Below are positions 1 through 8,556 of a stretch of DNA of 64,000 nucleotides, piece after piece; the first letter of the stretch is position 1; each line of letters starts with the position of its first letter. The stretch comes from Streptomyces syringium (GTDB taxonomy: Bacteria > Actinomycetota > Actinomycetes > Streptomycetales > Streptomycetaceae): positions 4,423,501 through 4,487,500 of the forward strand of contig NZ_JAGIOH010000001.1 in the NCBI RefSeq assembly GCF_017876625.1, in the 5' to 3' direction. The translations under genes and the position numbers were made by a program. The notes below the pieces were generated by a model that saw only the letters and a program-made list of their open reading frames with translations, searched no databases and was not told where the DNA came from.

Positions 1-1
1 C

Positions 2-280
2 TGGGTCGTCGAGCGCGGGGGCATCGGCCCCGGCGTCGGCCGCATCAAGTCGCTCTGGTGCGACATGGACATCTCCGACCGGCAGTGCCTGGCCAAGAAC
101 GGCGCGACCGACTGGTACGCGGAGCTCCACCCGCGCTCGCACCTGTGGCCGATGCAGTGGGCCGAGACCGGCATCCTCGTCGGCGTCGCCGTGGTCCTGG
201 CCGCCGCTGCCGTCTGGCTGCTGCGCCACCGTTCCCAGGCCCCGGCGGCCACCTCGCACTCACGGAAGGCGGCGGCATGA
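2..280 (+). CDS. ABC-2-type transporter permease, C-terminal fragment (5' end outside window)
   Basis: The reading frame is open from the first bases and ends at the TGA at 278-280. The visible part has a short extracellular segment with two cysteines, then HPRSHLWPMQW and one hydrophobic helix followed by a basic tail. The next gene ends with an almost identical arrangement (HPYAHLWPMQW, helix, RR), so the two are tandem paralogues. By analogy with that neighbour this is a membrane permease of an ABC exporter, whose ATPase would lie upstream of the window. The stop overlaps the next start by four bases (ATGA), which indicates translational coupling. The family assignment rests on the paralogue, so it is moderate. 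Confidence 0.7.
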   Translation, partial: WVVERGGIGPGVGRIKSLWCDMDISDRQCLAKNGATDWYAELHPRSHLWPMQWAETGILVGVAVVLAAAAVWLLRHRSQAPAATSHSRKAAA

Positions 281-1311
281 CCATGACGTCGATACCCCCG
301 ACCCGTACGGCGACCCCTGGCGGAACACCTGCCGCCACCCCGGGCGCACCCGGCGTGCGCGCCCTCGGCCGGATGATCGTCCGTCAGCACCGCACCACGG
401 CGTGGATCGCGCTGGCGCTGTTCCTCGCCTGTGCCGGATCGCTGGTGTGGCTGCACGGTGCCATGAGCGACTTCATCGACACGCACCGGCTGCTGGCCGC
501 CTGTGACGACGTCGACTGCGAGGGCCCGCCCGGGAAGGTCGCCGACTTCCGGTCCTCGTACGGCGATTACCTGCACTACATGGGCCTCCTGCTGGAGTTC
601 CTGCCGGCGCTGCTCGCGGCGTTCGTCGCGGGCCCCATGGTGGCGCGCGAGCTGGAGAGCGGTACGTACAAGGTCGCGTGGTCGCAGTCGGCCTCGCCGA
701 TGCGCTGGTTCGCGGCGAAGCTCGCGCTGCCCGCCGTGGCGGCGCTCGCCGGGGTCTCGGTGCTCGCGGCGCTCTACACCTGGTGCTGGCGGGTCGTGGG
801 TGACCGCGAGGGCGGTGACGTGCTGCTGCCCGGCCAGGTCTGGCACCAGTCGTTCAACGCGCTCGGGCCCGCGCCCGTCGTCCTCGCCCTGGCCGGGGTG
901 GCCGTCGGCGCGCTCGTCGGCCTGCTGGTCAAGCGCACGCTCCCGGCGATGATCATCGCCCTGTCGGGCATCGGCCTGGTGTCGACGGTGACCGCGGCCC
1001 TGCGGCAGCACCTGGTCACCCCGGTGACGACGCTGTCCGCCGACATGCCGGGCCTGCTCGGGGGCCGCACCTGGTGGTTCGAGCGCGGCATGGTCGGGCC
1101 CAGCGGCGGGCACATCGTGGAGCCCGACTGCGGTGTCGGTGTCTCGCCCGCCCAGTGCCTCCTCGACCGCGGCGCGAGCGGTTGGTACATCGAGTCCCAC
1201 CCGTACGCGCACCTCTGGCCCATGCAGTGGATCCAGGCGGGCGGGGTCACCGTGCTCGCCGTGCTTCTCGCGGCCGGCGCGTTGTGGTGGATGCGGCGCA
1301 CGCACTCCTGA
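277..1311 (+). CDS. ABC-2-type transporter permease
   Basis: This 344-residue integral membrane protein has a cytoplasmic N-terminus, a first helix near residues 45-65, a large extracellular loop containing cysteines, then about five further helices, the last near the C-terminus. The pattern suits the six-helix permeases of drug or bacteriocin exporters that work with a separate ATPase. The start chosen is the ATG that overlaps the previous stop, because coupling is common in such operons; an in-frame start further upstream would run through the previous gene. The extracellular loop before the last helix repeats the loop of the preceding paralogue. Substrate cannot be told from sequence. Confidence 0.75.
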   Translation: MTMTSIPPTRTATPGGTPAATPGAPGVRALGRMIVRQHRTTAWIALALFLACAGSLVWLHGAMSDFIDTHRLLAACDDVDCEGPPGKVADFRSSYGDYLHYMGLLLEFLPALLAAFVAGPMVARELESGTYKVAWSQSASPMRWFAAKLALPAVAALAGVSVLAALYTWCWRVVGDREGGDVLLPGQVWHQSFNALGPAPVVLALAGVAVGALVGLLVKRTLPAMIIALSGIGLVSTVTAALRQHLVTPVTTLSADMPGLLGGRTWWFERGMVGPSGGHIVEPDCGVGVSPAQCLLDRGASGWYIESHPYAHLWPMQWIQAGGVTVLAVLLAAGALWWMRRTHS

Positions 1312-1324
1312 CCGAGCGCCCCTG

Positions 1325-1360
1325 CCGTACGCCCGTACATCTCCTGGTGCGGGCGTACGG
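1325..1360 (+). terminator. Hairpin after the permease operon
   Basis: CCGTACGCCCG at 1325-1335 pairs perfectly with CGGGCGTACGG at 1350-1360 across a 14-base loop, and is followed by TCTTGTCC. It lies just after the permease stop and before ppk, so it probably ends permease transcription. The T-run is weak, as is common in Streptomyces. Confidence 0.55.
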
Positions 1361-1584
1361 TCTTGTCCGGGCCCGTCCGGCCGCCCCGCGCGGGCCGGAC
1401 GACCCCGCGGGGTAGGGTCCCGCTTTCCTGCGCGTCATGTGCGCGTTACCCATGATTCAACCGCGGTTGCGAACCTTGCCGAATGCAGCCCGCCGTGCCA
1501 CAAACCCCCGGCCGGAGACTACGCGCCGCCCCGGCACCCGTCTCCGACGAGCCCCCCGTGCCCGCGGCGCGGCACCATGGACGT

Positions 1585-3933
1585 ATGAACCGGCCTCCCA
1601 GCGCTCAGGCAGCCGACGATCCGCATCCGGACCGGTCCCTGGACCCATGGGGAACGCCCCGGCCGCAGCCCTCCGTGGGTTCCCTCACGGCGCACCGGCC
1701 GCGCACGACCGCCTCCCCGGACGGGCCCGGACTGGAGCCCGACCTGGACGCCGGGCTCGACGGGTACGGCACTGAGCCCGCGGCGGGCCGGGGAGACGGC
1801 TACGAGCGCGGCCAGGCGGCGGGGGAGTACGGCGGTGAGGGCGCCGGGGCCGGTGAGGACACCGCGGAGCTGCCCCAGGGGCGCTTCCTGGACCGGGAAC
1901 GCAGCTGGCTGGCCTTCAACGAGCGGGTGCTGGAGCTGGCGGAGGACCCGGCGACGCCCCTCCTGGAGCGGGCCAACTACCTGGCGATCTTCGCCGGCAA
2001 CCTCGACGAGTTCTTCATGGTCCGGGTCGCCGGCCTCAAGCGGCGCATCGCCACCGGTGTCGCGACCCGCTCCGCGTCCGGCCTCCAGCCCCGCGAGGTC
2101 CTGGAGCTGATCTGGACCCGCTCGCGCGAGCTCATGGCCCGGCACGCGGCCTGCTACCAGCAGGACGTCGCCCCCGAGCTGGCCGAGCGCGGCATCCATC
2201 TGATCCGCTGGGCGGAGCTGTCGGAGAAGGAGCAGGGGCGGCTGTTCACCCTGTTCAGGCAGCAGATCTTCCCCGTGCTGACGCCCCTCGCCGTCGACCC
2301 CGCGCACCCCTTCCCGTACATCTCCGGGCTGTCGCTCAACCTCGCCGTGGTCGTCCGCAACCCCGTCAGCGGGCACCAGCACTTCGCCCGGGTGAAGGTG
2401 CCGCCGCTGCTGTCGCGGTTCCTGGAGGCGTCCCCGCAGCGGTACGTCCCCCTGGAGGACGTCATCGCGGCCCACCTGGAGGAGCTGTTCCCCGGCATGG
2501 AGGTGCTCGCGCACCACATGTTCCGGGTGACCCGCAACGAGGACCTCGAAGTCGAGGAGGACGACGCGGAGAATCTGCTCCAGGCCCTGGAGAAGGAGCT
2601 GATGCGGCGGCGCTTCGGCCCGCCCGTGCGGCTGGAGGTCGAGGAGACCATCGACCCGTACGTCCTCGATCTGCTGGTCCGCGAGCTCAAGATCACCGAT
2701 GCCGAGGTCTATCCGCTGCCCGGCCCGCTCGACCTCACCGCGCTGTTCCGGATCGCCGCCCTGGACCGGCCCGAGCTGAAGTTCCCCAAGTTCGTGGCGG
2801 GCACCCACCGCGACCTCGCCGAGGTCGAGTCCGCGTCCGCCCCCGACATCTTCGCGGCCCTGCGCGAGCGGGACGTGCTGCTGCACCACCCCTACGACTC
2901 CTTCTCCACCTCCGTGCAGGCCTTCCTGGAGCAGGCCGCGGCCGACCCGGACGTGCTGGCCATCAAGCAGACGCTGTACCGCACGTCGGGTGACTCGCCC
3001 ATCGTGGACGCGTTGATAGACGCCGCCGAGTCCGGCAAGCAGGTCCTCGTCCTCGTGGAGATCAAGGCCCGCTTCGACGAGCAGGCCAACATCAAATGGG
3101 CGCGGAAGCTGGAGGAGGCGGGCTGCCACGTCGTCTACGGGCTCGTCGGGCTCAAGACGCACTGCAAGCTGTCGCTGGTGGTCCGCCAGGAGGGCGAGAC
3201 ACTGCGCCGCTACTCCCACGTGGGCACGGGCAACTACCACCCCAAGACCGCCCGGCTGTACGAGGACCTCGGCCTGCTCACCGCGGACCCGCAGGTGGGG
3301 GCCGACCTCTCCGACCTCTTCAACCGGCTGTCCGGATACTCGCGCCGCGAGACCTACCGACGGCTGCTGGTGGCCCCCAGATCCCTGCGCGACGGGCTGG
3401 TCGCGCGCATCACGAAGGAGACCGCGCACCACCGCGCCGGGCGGCCCGCGTACGTCCGCATCAAGGTCAACTCGATGGTCGACGAGACCGTCATCGACGC
3501 CCTGTACCGGGCGTCGATGGCCGGGGTGCCGGTGGACGTGTGGGTGCGCGGCATCTGCGCCCTGCGGCCGGGGGTCGCCGGGCTCTCGGAGAACATCCGG
3601 GTGCGCAGCGTCCTCGGCCGCTTCCTGGAGCACTCCCGGGTGTTCGCCTTCGGCAACGGCGGCGAACCCGAGGTGTGGCTCGGCAGCGCCGACATGATGC
3701 ACCGCAACCTCGACCGGCGCATAGAGGCGCTGGTGCGGGTCACCGACCCCGGGCACCGGGCCTCGCTCGGCAGGCTGCTGGAGCTGGGGATGTCGGACAC
3801 CACCGAGTCCTGGCACCTCGGCGGGGACGGCGGCTGGACCCGGCGCGCGACGGATGCCGACGGGCAGCCGCTGCGGAACGTTCAGGAGATGCTCATAGAC
3901 GCCCGGAGGCGCCGGCGTGGTTCAGCGACATGA
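1585..3933 (+). CDS. ppk: Polyphosphate kinase 1
   Basis: PPK1 reversibly transfers the terminal phosphate of ATP to polyphosphate in the cytoplasm. The protein has a disordered, acidic, glycine-rich N-terminal extension of roughly 100 residues, then the PPK1 head domain beginning near FLDRERSWLAFNERVLELAE, and two phospholipase-D-like catalytic domains. The segment YSHVGTGNYHPKTARLYED holds the histidines of the autophosphorylation site. From the ATG at 1585 the protein is 782 residues, similar to other Streptomyces Ppk proteins; an in-frame start at 1483 exists but lies in a region that looks like promoter. The CHAD gene downstream overlaps its end. Streptomyces ppk is known to be controlled by PhoP; only a weak 11-nt periodic pattern is visible near 1444-1480. 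Confidence 0.95.
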   Translation: MNRPPSAQAADDPHPDRSLDPWGTPRPQPSVGSLTAHRPRTTASPDGPGLEPDLDAGLDGYGTEPAAGRGDGYERGQAAGEYGGEGAGAGEDTAELPQGRFLDRERSWLAFNERVLELAEDPATPLLERANYLAIFAGNLDEFFMVRVAGLKRRIATGVATRSASGLQPREVLELIWTRSRELMARHAACYQQDVAPELAERGIHLIRWAELSEKEQGRLFTLFRQQIFPVLTPLAVDPAHPFPYISGLSLNLAVVVRNPVSGHQHFARVKVPPLLSRFLEASPQRYVPLEDVIAAHLEELFPGMEVLAHHMFRVTRNEDLEVEEDDAENLLQALEKELMRRRFGPPVRLEVEETIDPYVLDLLVRELKITDAEVYPLPGPLDLTALFRIAALDRPELKFPKFVAGTHRDLAEVESASAPDIFAALRERDVLLHHPYDSFSTSVQAFLEQAAADPDVLAIKQTLYRTSGDSPIVDALIDAAESGKQVLVLVEIKARFDEQANIKWARKLEEAGCHVVYGLVGLKTHCKLSLVVRQEGETLRRYSHVGTGNYHPKTARLYEDLGLLTADPQVGADLSDLFNRLSGYSRRETYRRLLVAPRSLRDGLVARITKETAHHRAGRPAYVRIKVNSMVDETVIDALYRASMAGVPVDVWVRGICALRPGVAGLSENIRVRSVLGRFLEHSRVFAFGNGGEPEVWLGSADMMHRNLDRRIEALVRVTDPGHRASLGRLLELGMSDTTESWHLGGDGGWTRRATDADGQPLRNVQEMLIDARRRRRGSAT

Positions 3934-5149
3934 TCCGCCGATTACGGTCGGCGCTCCCTGCGGGCGGGACACGATGACGACGAATTCCCCTGCGGCAACC
4001 CGGGCCCCGGGAACCCCGCCTCCTGCTTCCGGAACTGCTTCCGGATCTGCTTCCGGGCCGGCTGCCCCGCGTGCGGGGGACGCGACGGCGGGCGAGGTGC
4101 TCGCGGGCTATCTGCACACCCAGGCCACTGAGTTCCTGCGCAGCCTGCGGTCGCACGGCGAGAGCGGCGCCGACGCCGAGGACGCGACCGAGGCCGCGCG
4201 GCTGCTGCGCCGGTCGGCCCGGCGCCTCTCCGGTGTCCTGCACGTCTACCGCCCGCTGACCGACACCGCGTGGACGGACCAACTCCGCTCCGAGCTGGTG
4301 TGGTTGTCGGAGATCCTCGCCCGCGAGCACGCCTACGCGGCCCGGCTGGCCCGGCTGCGCGGGGCACTGCACCGGCTGTCGGGCGCGGGCACCGGGGAGG
4401 CCGAGCCGGACACGGCGGTCGTCGCGCCGCGCGGCGAGTCCGGTGCGGGCGCCCGGGCGCGGACGCGGGAGACGCCCGGCGGCGGGCTGACCGTCGGCGC
4501 GGCCCGGGCGGGGGCGCTGCTGGAGCGGCGGCTGACCCTGGCGCGGACGCGGGCGCACTCGGCGGCCCTGCAGGCGCTGGGCTCCTCGCGCTTCCACGCC
4601 CTCGCCGACCATGTCGCGGTGCTCGCCTCGGAGGTCCCGCTGGACCCCGCGGCCCACGACCTCCTGGCCCGCCAGGCGCTGGCGCACTTCGTCGACCAGG
4701 CGCACCGCCGGCTGGCCGAGGCCGTCGAGACGCTGCCGCTGTCGGTGGCCGGCCATCCGTACAACGCCGAGGCCCTGGCCCACGGTCTCGCCGCGACCCC
4801 GGCGGCCGACGCCCCGCCCGCCGAGGGGCGGCAGGACGCCCCCTGGCACCAGGTCCGGCGGCTGGTGCGGCTGCGACGGTACGGCCAGGAGGTGCTGGAC
4901 GAGCAGGAGCAGACCGAGGTGGAACCGGCGCTGTCCGTGCGGCTGCTGGGGGCGAGCCAGGCCCTGGACCGGCACCGTGACGCGGCGGAGGCCGCGGCGG
5001 CCGCCGCGGCCGCGGCCCGCACGCCCCGCATCGCACCCGCCACGGCGTACGCGCTGGGGGTGCTGCACGCCGATCAGCGCCATGACGTGGAGGCCGCCCG
5101 CTTCGCCTTCGGCCGGCTCTGGCAGCGGCTGGCGGTGACGACGCCGTGA
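3917..5149 (+). CDS. CHAD domain protein
   Basis: CHAD domains are alpha-helical, rich in conserved histidine and basic residues, and are known to bind polyphosphate. Here a Pro/Ser/Ala-rich leader of about 50 residues is followed by the helical domain starting near GEVLAGYLHTQATEFLRSL, with repeated Arg/His-containing helices to the C-terminus. A GTG at 3917 is preferred because GGAGG sits seven bases before it; an ATG at 3974 would give a shorter form with a poorer ribosome site. The gene overlaps the ppk stop by 17 bases and its own stop overlaps the NUDIX start, so the three form one operon. A role in polyphosphate binding or regulation of Ppk is inferred from the domain and context. Confidence 0.88.
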   Translation: MVQRHDPPITVGAPCGRDTMTTNSPAATRAPGTPPPASGTASGSASGPAAPRAGDATAGEVLAGYLHTQATEFLRSLRSHGESGADAEDATEAARLLRRSARRLSGVLHVYRPLTDTAWTDQLRSELVWLSEILAREHAYAARLARLRGALHRLSGAGTGEAEPDTAVVAPRGESGAGARARTRETPGGGLTVGAARAGALLERRLTLARTRAHSAALQALGSSRFHALADHVAVLASEVPLDPAAHDLLARQALAHFVDQAHRRLAEAVETLPLSVAGHPYNAEALAHGLAATPAADAPPAEGRQDAPWHQVRRLVRLRRYGQEVLDEQEQTEVEPALSVRLLGASQALDRHRDAAEAAAAAAAAARTPRIAPATAYALGVLHADQRHDVEAARFAFGRLWQRLAVTTP

Positions 5150-5592
5150 CCGGCCCCGGCGATGCAGATGCGTCGCCGCCGGTCCTGGCGGCGGGCTGCG
5201 CGCTGTGGCGGCGGTCCCCCTACGACGGGCGGCTGGAGCTCGGCCTCGTCCACCGCCCGAAGTACGACGACTGGTCCTGGCCGAAGGGCAAGCTCAAGCG
5301 CGGCGAGGACGCCCTGGCCGGCGCCCTGCGGGAGGTGCTGGAGGAGACCGGCATGACGTGCGAGCCGGGCCCGGCCCTGCCCACCGCGCACTATCTGGCG
5401 GAGGGCCGGCCCAAGGAGGTGCGGTACTGGGCGGCGCGGGCGACGGGCGGCGCGTTCGCGCCGAACCGCGAGGTGGACCGCATCCTGTGGCTGCCCCCGG
5501 CGGCGGCCCGCAACCGCCTCACCCACGACCGCGACCGGCGGCTCGTCGACGCGCTGCTGGCCGTCCTGCGGGCGGGGGCGCACGAAGCTTGA
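5146..5592 (+). CDS. NUDIX hydrolase (MutT-like)
   Basis: This 148-residue protein consists of a single NUDIX fold. It carries a complete NUDIX box, G-x5-E-x7-REVLEETGM, around residues 48-70, with the catalytic glutamates present, so it should hydrolyse a nucleoside diphosphate linked to another group in a metal-dependent way. The upstream motif WSWPKGKLKRGE is shared with the NUDIX domain of mycobacterial MutT1-type enzymes, but the histidine-phosphatase half of those proteins is absent. It begins at a GTG overlapping the CHAD stop (GTGA). Diadenosine polyphosphates or oxidised nucleotides are plausible substrates given the family, but this is inference. Confidence 0.85.
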   Translation: MTGPGDADASPPVLAAGCALWRRSPYDGRLELGLVHRPKYDDWSWPKGKLKRGEDALAGALREVLEETGMTCEPGPALPTAHYLAEGRPKEVRYWAARATGGAFAPNREVDRILWLPPAAARNRLTHDRDRRLVDALLAVLRAGAHEA

Positions 5593-5600
5593 GCCCAGGC

Positions 5601-5629
5601 TTGTCAACTTTTCTCTTGCGCGCTATATA
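5601..5629 (+). promoter_or_regulatory. Promoter of the small heat-shock gene
   Basis: TTGTCA at 5601-5606 and TATATA at 5624-5629 are separated by 17 bases, a near-consensus vegetative (HrdB-type) promoter and unusually AT-rich for this genome. The small heat-shock gene begins 51 bases downstream with a good ribosome site. No clear RheA or HspR inverted repeat was recognised. Confidence 0.65.
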
Positions 5630-5679
5630 AGAAGGGCGAGGGCATCCCACCGAGTGCCAGAGAAAAGGAGTGACCTGTG

Positions 5680-6102
5680 ATGCTCATGCGGACCGACCCG
5701 TTCAGGGACCTCGACCGCCTCACCCGTCAGGTTTTCGGTACCGAGGCCCGCCCCGCGGCCATGCCGATGGACGCCTACCGCGTCGGCGACGAATTCGTGG
5801 TCCAGTTCGACCTCCCCGGCGTCGACCCCGAAACGATCGACCTGGACATCGAGCGCAACGTCCTCTCGATCCACGCCGAGCGCCGCAAGACGGCCCCCGA
5901 GGGCGCCGAGCTGATCGTCGAGGAGCGGCCCACGGGCACGTTCAGCCGACAGCTGTTCCTGGGCGACACGCTGGAGACCGACCGCATCGACGCCTCCTAC
6001 GACCTGGGAGTGCTGACGCTGCGCATCCCGGTCGCGGAAGAGGCCAAGCCGCGCAAGATCACGATCTCGGGCGGCGGCGGCCGCAGGCAGCTTGCGGGCT
6101 GA
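5680..6102 (+). CDS. hsp18: Hsp20/alpha-crystallin family small heat-shock protein
   Basis: The 140-residue protein is an ATP-independent holdase chaperone. It begins MLMRTDPFRDLDRL, typical of the actinomycete Hsp18 family, and has the alpha-crystallin domain with FDLPGVDPETIDLDIERNVL, the RxxxxF segment GTFSRQLFL and the strand YDLGVLTLRIPV. The ATG at 5680 is chosen over the adjacent GTG at 5677 because it is 10 bases from AAGGAG and matches the family N-terminus. It is a monocistronic gene with its own strong promoter and ends at a copy of the dispersed intergenic repeat. The symbol follows S. albus Hsp18. Confidence 0.92.
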   Translation: MLMRTDPFRDLDRLTRQVFGTEARPAAMPMDAYRVGDEFVVQFDLPGVDPETIDLDIERNVLSIHAERRKTAPEGAELIVEERPTGTFSRQLFLGDTLETDRIDASYDLGVLTLRIPVAEEAKPRKITISGGGGRRQLAG

Positions 6103-6290
6103 GCCAATCAAGCCCGTCCGGCGCTTGAGGACGCGCCCGCAGGGCGCTCGCCGCCGCAGGCGGCACGGACGGCCTGCGGCCGGGGCGCTGCGGGCCGTGT
6201 GCCTGCACCCCCGCTGCGCGGCGGTGTCCTCAATCGCCGGACGGGCTGGTTTCGGCTGAGCTCAGCCGAGGACGCGCCCGCGGCGTACGG
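6103..6290. repeat. Dispersed intergenic palindromic element, copy 1
   Basis: This spacer between two convergent genes holds both arms of the repeat found at five places in the window. One arm, AGCCCGTCCGGCGCTTGAGG, begins at 6111; the other, TGTCCTCAATCGCCGGACGG, begins near 6225; the 14-bp palindrome GGCTGAGCTCAGCC lies at 6254-6267. Here the arms are in swapped order compared with copies 2 and 5. It may act as a bidirectional transcription terminator. Confidence 0.8.
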
Positions 6291-6301
6291 ACCCGCACCG
6301 C

Positions 6302-7108
6302 CTAGCCGCGAGGCGCCACCGCCTCCCACCGCACCGTGACCTCACCCTGCCGCCACCGCCGGGGCCCGTCCGTCAGGGGCCAGTCGGCCTTGAGCGCCGA
6401 CGCCGTACGGATCCACCGCTGCCGCGAGCTCAGCGCAGCGTACGGCGCCGCGGCCGCCCACGCGCGGTCGAAGTCGCGCAGGAACGCGTGCACCGGCTCG
6501 CCCGGCACATTGCGGTGGATGAGCGCCTTCGGCAGTCGTTCGGCCAGGTCGGAGGGGGTGGCCAGGGAGCCGAGCCGGGTCGCGAAGGTGACCGTACGGG
6601 GGCCCTCCGGGCCGAGCGCGACCCATACGTGCCGACGGCCGATCTCATCGCACGTGCCCTCGACGAGCAGCCCGTCGGGCGCGAGCCGGGCGCACAGCCG
6701 GGCCCACACGGCGGCCACCTCGTCCTCGTCGTACTGCCGCAGCACGTTCGCGGCCCGGATCAGAGCGGGCCGCCGCCCGGCACCGAGCGGCACCTCGAAC
6801 CCGCCGTGCGCGAAGGACAGCCCCTCCCGCTCGTACGGCTTCGCCGCCGCGACCCGCGCCGGATCGATCTCGACGCCGACGACCTCTGCCGCGTCGCGCA
6901 CCGTCCGCAGCCGGTCCAGCAGCTCCACCGCGGTCCAGGGGGCCGCCCCGTACCCGAGGTCGACGGCGACGGGGTCGGCGCTGCGGCGCAGCGCGGCGCC
7001 GTGCGCGTCGGCGATCCAGCGGTCCATGCGCCGGAGCCGGTTCGGATTGGTCGTCCCACGGGTCGCCGAACCGACGGGACGGCTGTGCGGGGCGGTGCGG
7101 GGCGGCAT
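6302..7108 (-). CDS. Class I SAM-dependent methyltransferase
   Basis: The 268-residue protein has a Rossmann-like methyltransferase core. Motif I is VDLGYGAAPWTAVELL (glycine-rich SAM loop), followed by VVGVEIDPARV with the acidic residue that would bind the ribose of SAM. The N-terminal RTTNPNRLRRMDRW segment is conserved in a Streptomyces family of unknown target. The substrate cannot be told. It is transcribed divergently from the glycosyltransferase gene and convergently with hsp18. An ATG start at 7108 gives the only full-length form. Confidence 0.8.
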   Translation of the reverse strand: MPPRTAPHSRPVGSATRGTTNPNRLRRMDRWIADAHGAALRRSADPVAVDLGYGAAPWTAVELLDRLRTVRDAAEVVGVEIDPARVAAAKPYEREGLSFAHGGFEVPLGAGRRPALIRAANVLRQYDEDEVAAVWARLCARLAPDGLLVEGTCDEIGRRHVWVALGPEGPRTVTFATRLGSLATPSDLAERLPKALIHRNVPGEPVHAFLRDFDRAWAAAAPYAALSSRQRWIRTASALKADWPLTDGPRRWRQGEVTVRWEAVAPRG

Positions 7109-7210
7109 GCCACAGAGCCTAAGCGGTGCGGGGCGCGCCGACGGGCGCCGTTACGCCCGGTACGCCGGAGCCGGCACTTACGTCGCCTTCACAAAAACCT
7201 CATTGTTTGC

Positions 7211-7239
7211 TTGCAAGTACGGACCAAGGGATGTAAAGA
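7211..7239 (+). promoter_or_regulatory. Possible promoter before the GT2 gene
   Basis: An AT-rich patch in the 220-bp divergent spacer contains TTGCAA at 7211-7216 and TAAAGA at 7234-7239 with a 17-base spacer. A CACATGTG palindrome follows near 7249. The match to consensus is moderate and no start site is known. Confidence 0.3.
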
Positions 7240-7329
7240 TCACCTCGAACACATGTGCACTGATATGTCCGATGAACGCCATGGGGGGCAGGGCGTCGGG
7301 CGGTGCGCAAAGGGGGCGGGGGGTCACCT

Positions 7330-8541
7330 GTGGACGCGTTAGACGCGCGCGCATCAAGACGTTCAGGACGGTCGGACCGTTCGGGACGTCGCAGTACGGG
7401 GGGAAAGCGCAGGCGGGGGCAGGGCCACCGCAGACGGCGGGTGCTGGCGACCCCGTCCTCCGTCATGTTCGACACCGTGGTGGTCGTGCCGGCGCGCAAT
7501 GAGGAAGTCGGGGTCCTGATGGCCCTGGACTCGCTGGCGGCCCAGACCTACCGGCCCGATCTCATCGTGGTCGTGGTCAACAACTCCACCGACCGGACCG
7601 AGTCCATCGCCCGGGAGTTCGCGAGCCGCCCAGAGGCGCCGTACACGGTCGTGCTCAATCTCCCGGACAACCCGCACAAGAAGGCGGGCGCCCTCAACCA
7701 CGGCATCCAGTGGCTGAGCCAGGTCGAGGGCGGGCTGACCGCCGCCGCCCGGCATCTGCTGGTCATGGACGCGGACACGAGCCTGCACCACCAGTTCCTC
7801 GCCCGCGCGCGGCACGTCATGCGGTCCGATCCGAAGATCGGCGGCCTCAGCGCCACCTGCCTGGGCCGCACGGACCTCTGGAAGAGCCCCTGGCAGCGGT
7901 ATCTGACGGGCATGCAGATCATCGAGTACGGGCGCTACGCGCGCAGCCGGTACCGCGGCAGCATCCACAGCATGTCGGGCGCCGGCTCCTTCTACCGCAC
8001 CGAGGCGCTGCTCAGCGTGGTCCGTTGGCGGGGCGACGTGTTCTGGGAGGACCACGCCAACCTCGTCGAGGACTACGAGACGACGATCGCCCTCAAGGAG
8101 GCGGGCTGGAAGGTCACGGCCAACCAGCTCTGCATCGCCTACACCGATCTGATGCCCACCCTGCGCGAGCTGATCCAGCAGCGCGAGCGGTGGGGGCGCG
8201 GCACCGTGGACACCCTCCGGCGCCGGGGCTGGACCCGGTACACGTGGTTCTCGATCGTCACGATGGTGCTGGGCTTCGCCGGATTCCTCTACACCGTCGG
8301 CTGGCTCGCCGTCTGGCTGGGCGTGATGGCCCGGCACGGGTTCCTCTTCGACCCGATCTGGTTCTCACTGATCGCTTTCTGGTCAGTGTTCGCAGGACTC
8401 AGGGTGCGCCACCTCGGCTGGAAGGCCGTGGTGGTCGAGGTCCTGATGCTCCCGGGGCTGGTGTTCGCCACCGTGCGCAACTACTGGCTGATCACCTCTG
8501 TCATCAAGTCCTACTCCACGCGCGTCAGCGCCTGGAAATAG
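7330..8541 (+). CDS. Membrane-bound family 2 glycosyltransferase
   Basis: A short Arg/Ser/Gly-rich leader precedes the GT-A catalytic domain starting at FDTVVVVPARNEEVG. The domain shows the nucleotide-binding DAD (LLVMDADTS), the VEDYET acidic motif that holds the catalytic base, and QQRERW, the Q-x2-RW signature of processive beta-glycosyltransferases. Three or four C-terminal transmembrane helices follow. This arrangement fits enzymes that polymerise and export a polysaccharide, like PgaC, hyaluronan or cellulose synthases. The GTG at 7330 lies six bases after a G-run and is preferred over a GTG at 7303; an ATG at 7468 is also possible. A tiny membrane protein gene follows after 15 bases. 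Confidence 0.85.
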   Translation: MDALDARASRRSGRSDRSGRRSTGGKRRRGQGHRRRRVLATPSSVMFDTVVVVPARNEEVGVLMALDSLAAQTYRPDLIVVVVNNSTDRTESIAREFASRPEAPYTVVLNLPDNPHKKAGALNHGIQWLSQVEGGLTAAARHLLVMDADTSLHHQFLARARHVMRSDPKIGGLSATCLGRTDLWKSPWQRYLTGMQIIEYGRYARSRYRGSIHSMSGAGSFYRTEALLSVVRWRGDVFWEDHANLVEDYETTIALKEAGWKVTANQLCIAYTDLMPTLRELIQQRERWGRGTVDTLRRRGWTRYTWFSIVTMVLGFAGFLYTVGWLAVWLGVMARHGFLFDPIWFSLIAFWSVFAGLRVRHLGWKAVVVEVLMLPGLVFATVRNYWLITSVIKSYSTRVSAWK

Positions 8542-8556
8542 AGAAGGGGAACGAAA

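Noticed and set aside
1444..1484. PHO box upstream of ppk
   Set aside because: PhoP control of ppk is known in S. lividans, but the 11-nt spaced units here (CGTTACC, ATTCAAC, GTTGCGA) match GTTCACC too weakly to call a site.
1519..3816. Long open frame antisense to ppk (765 codons)
   Set aside because: High third-position GC opens antisense frames across real genes here. The translation is low-complexity Gly/Val/His/Asp-rich and no ribosome site or family is seen.
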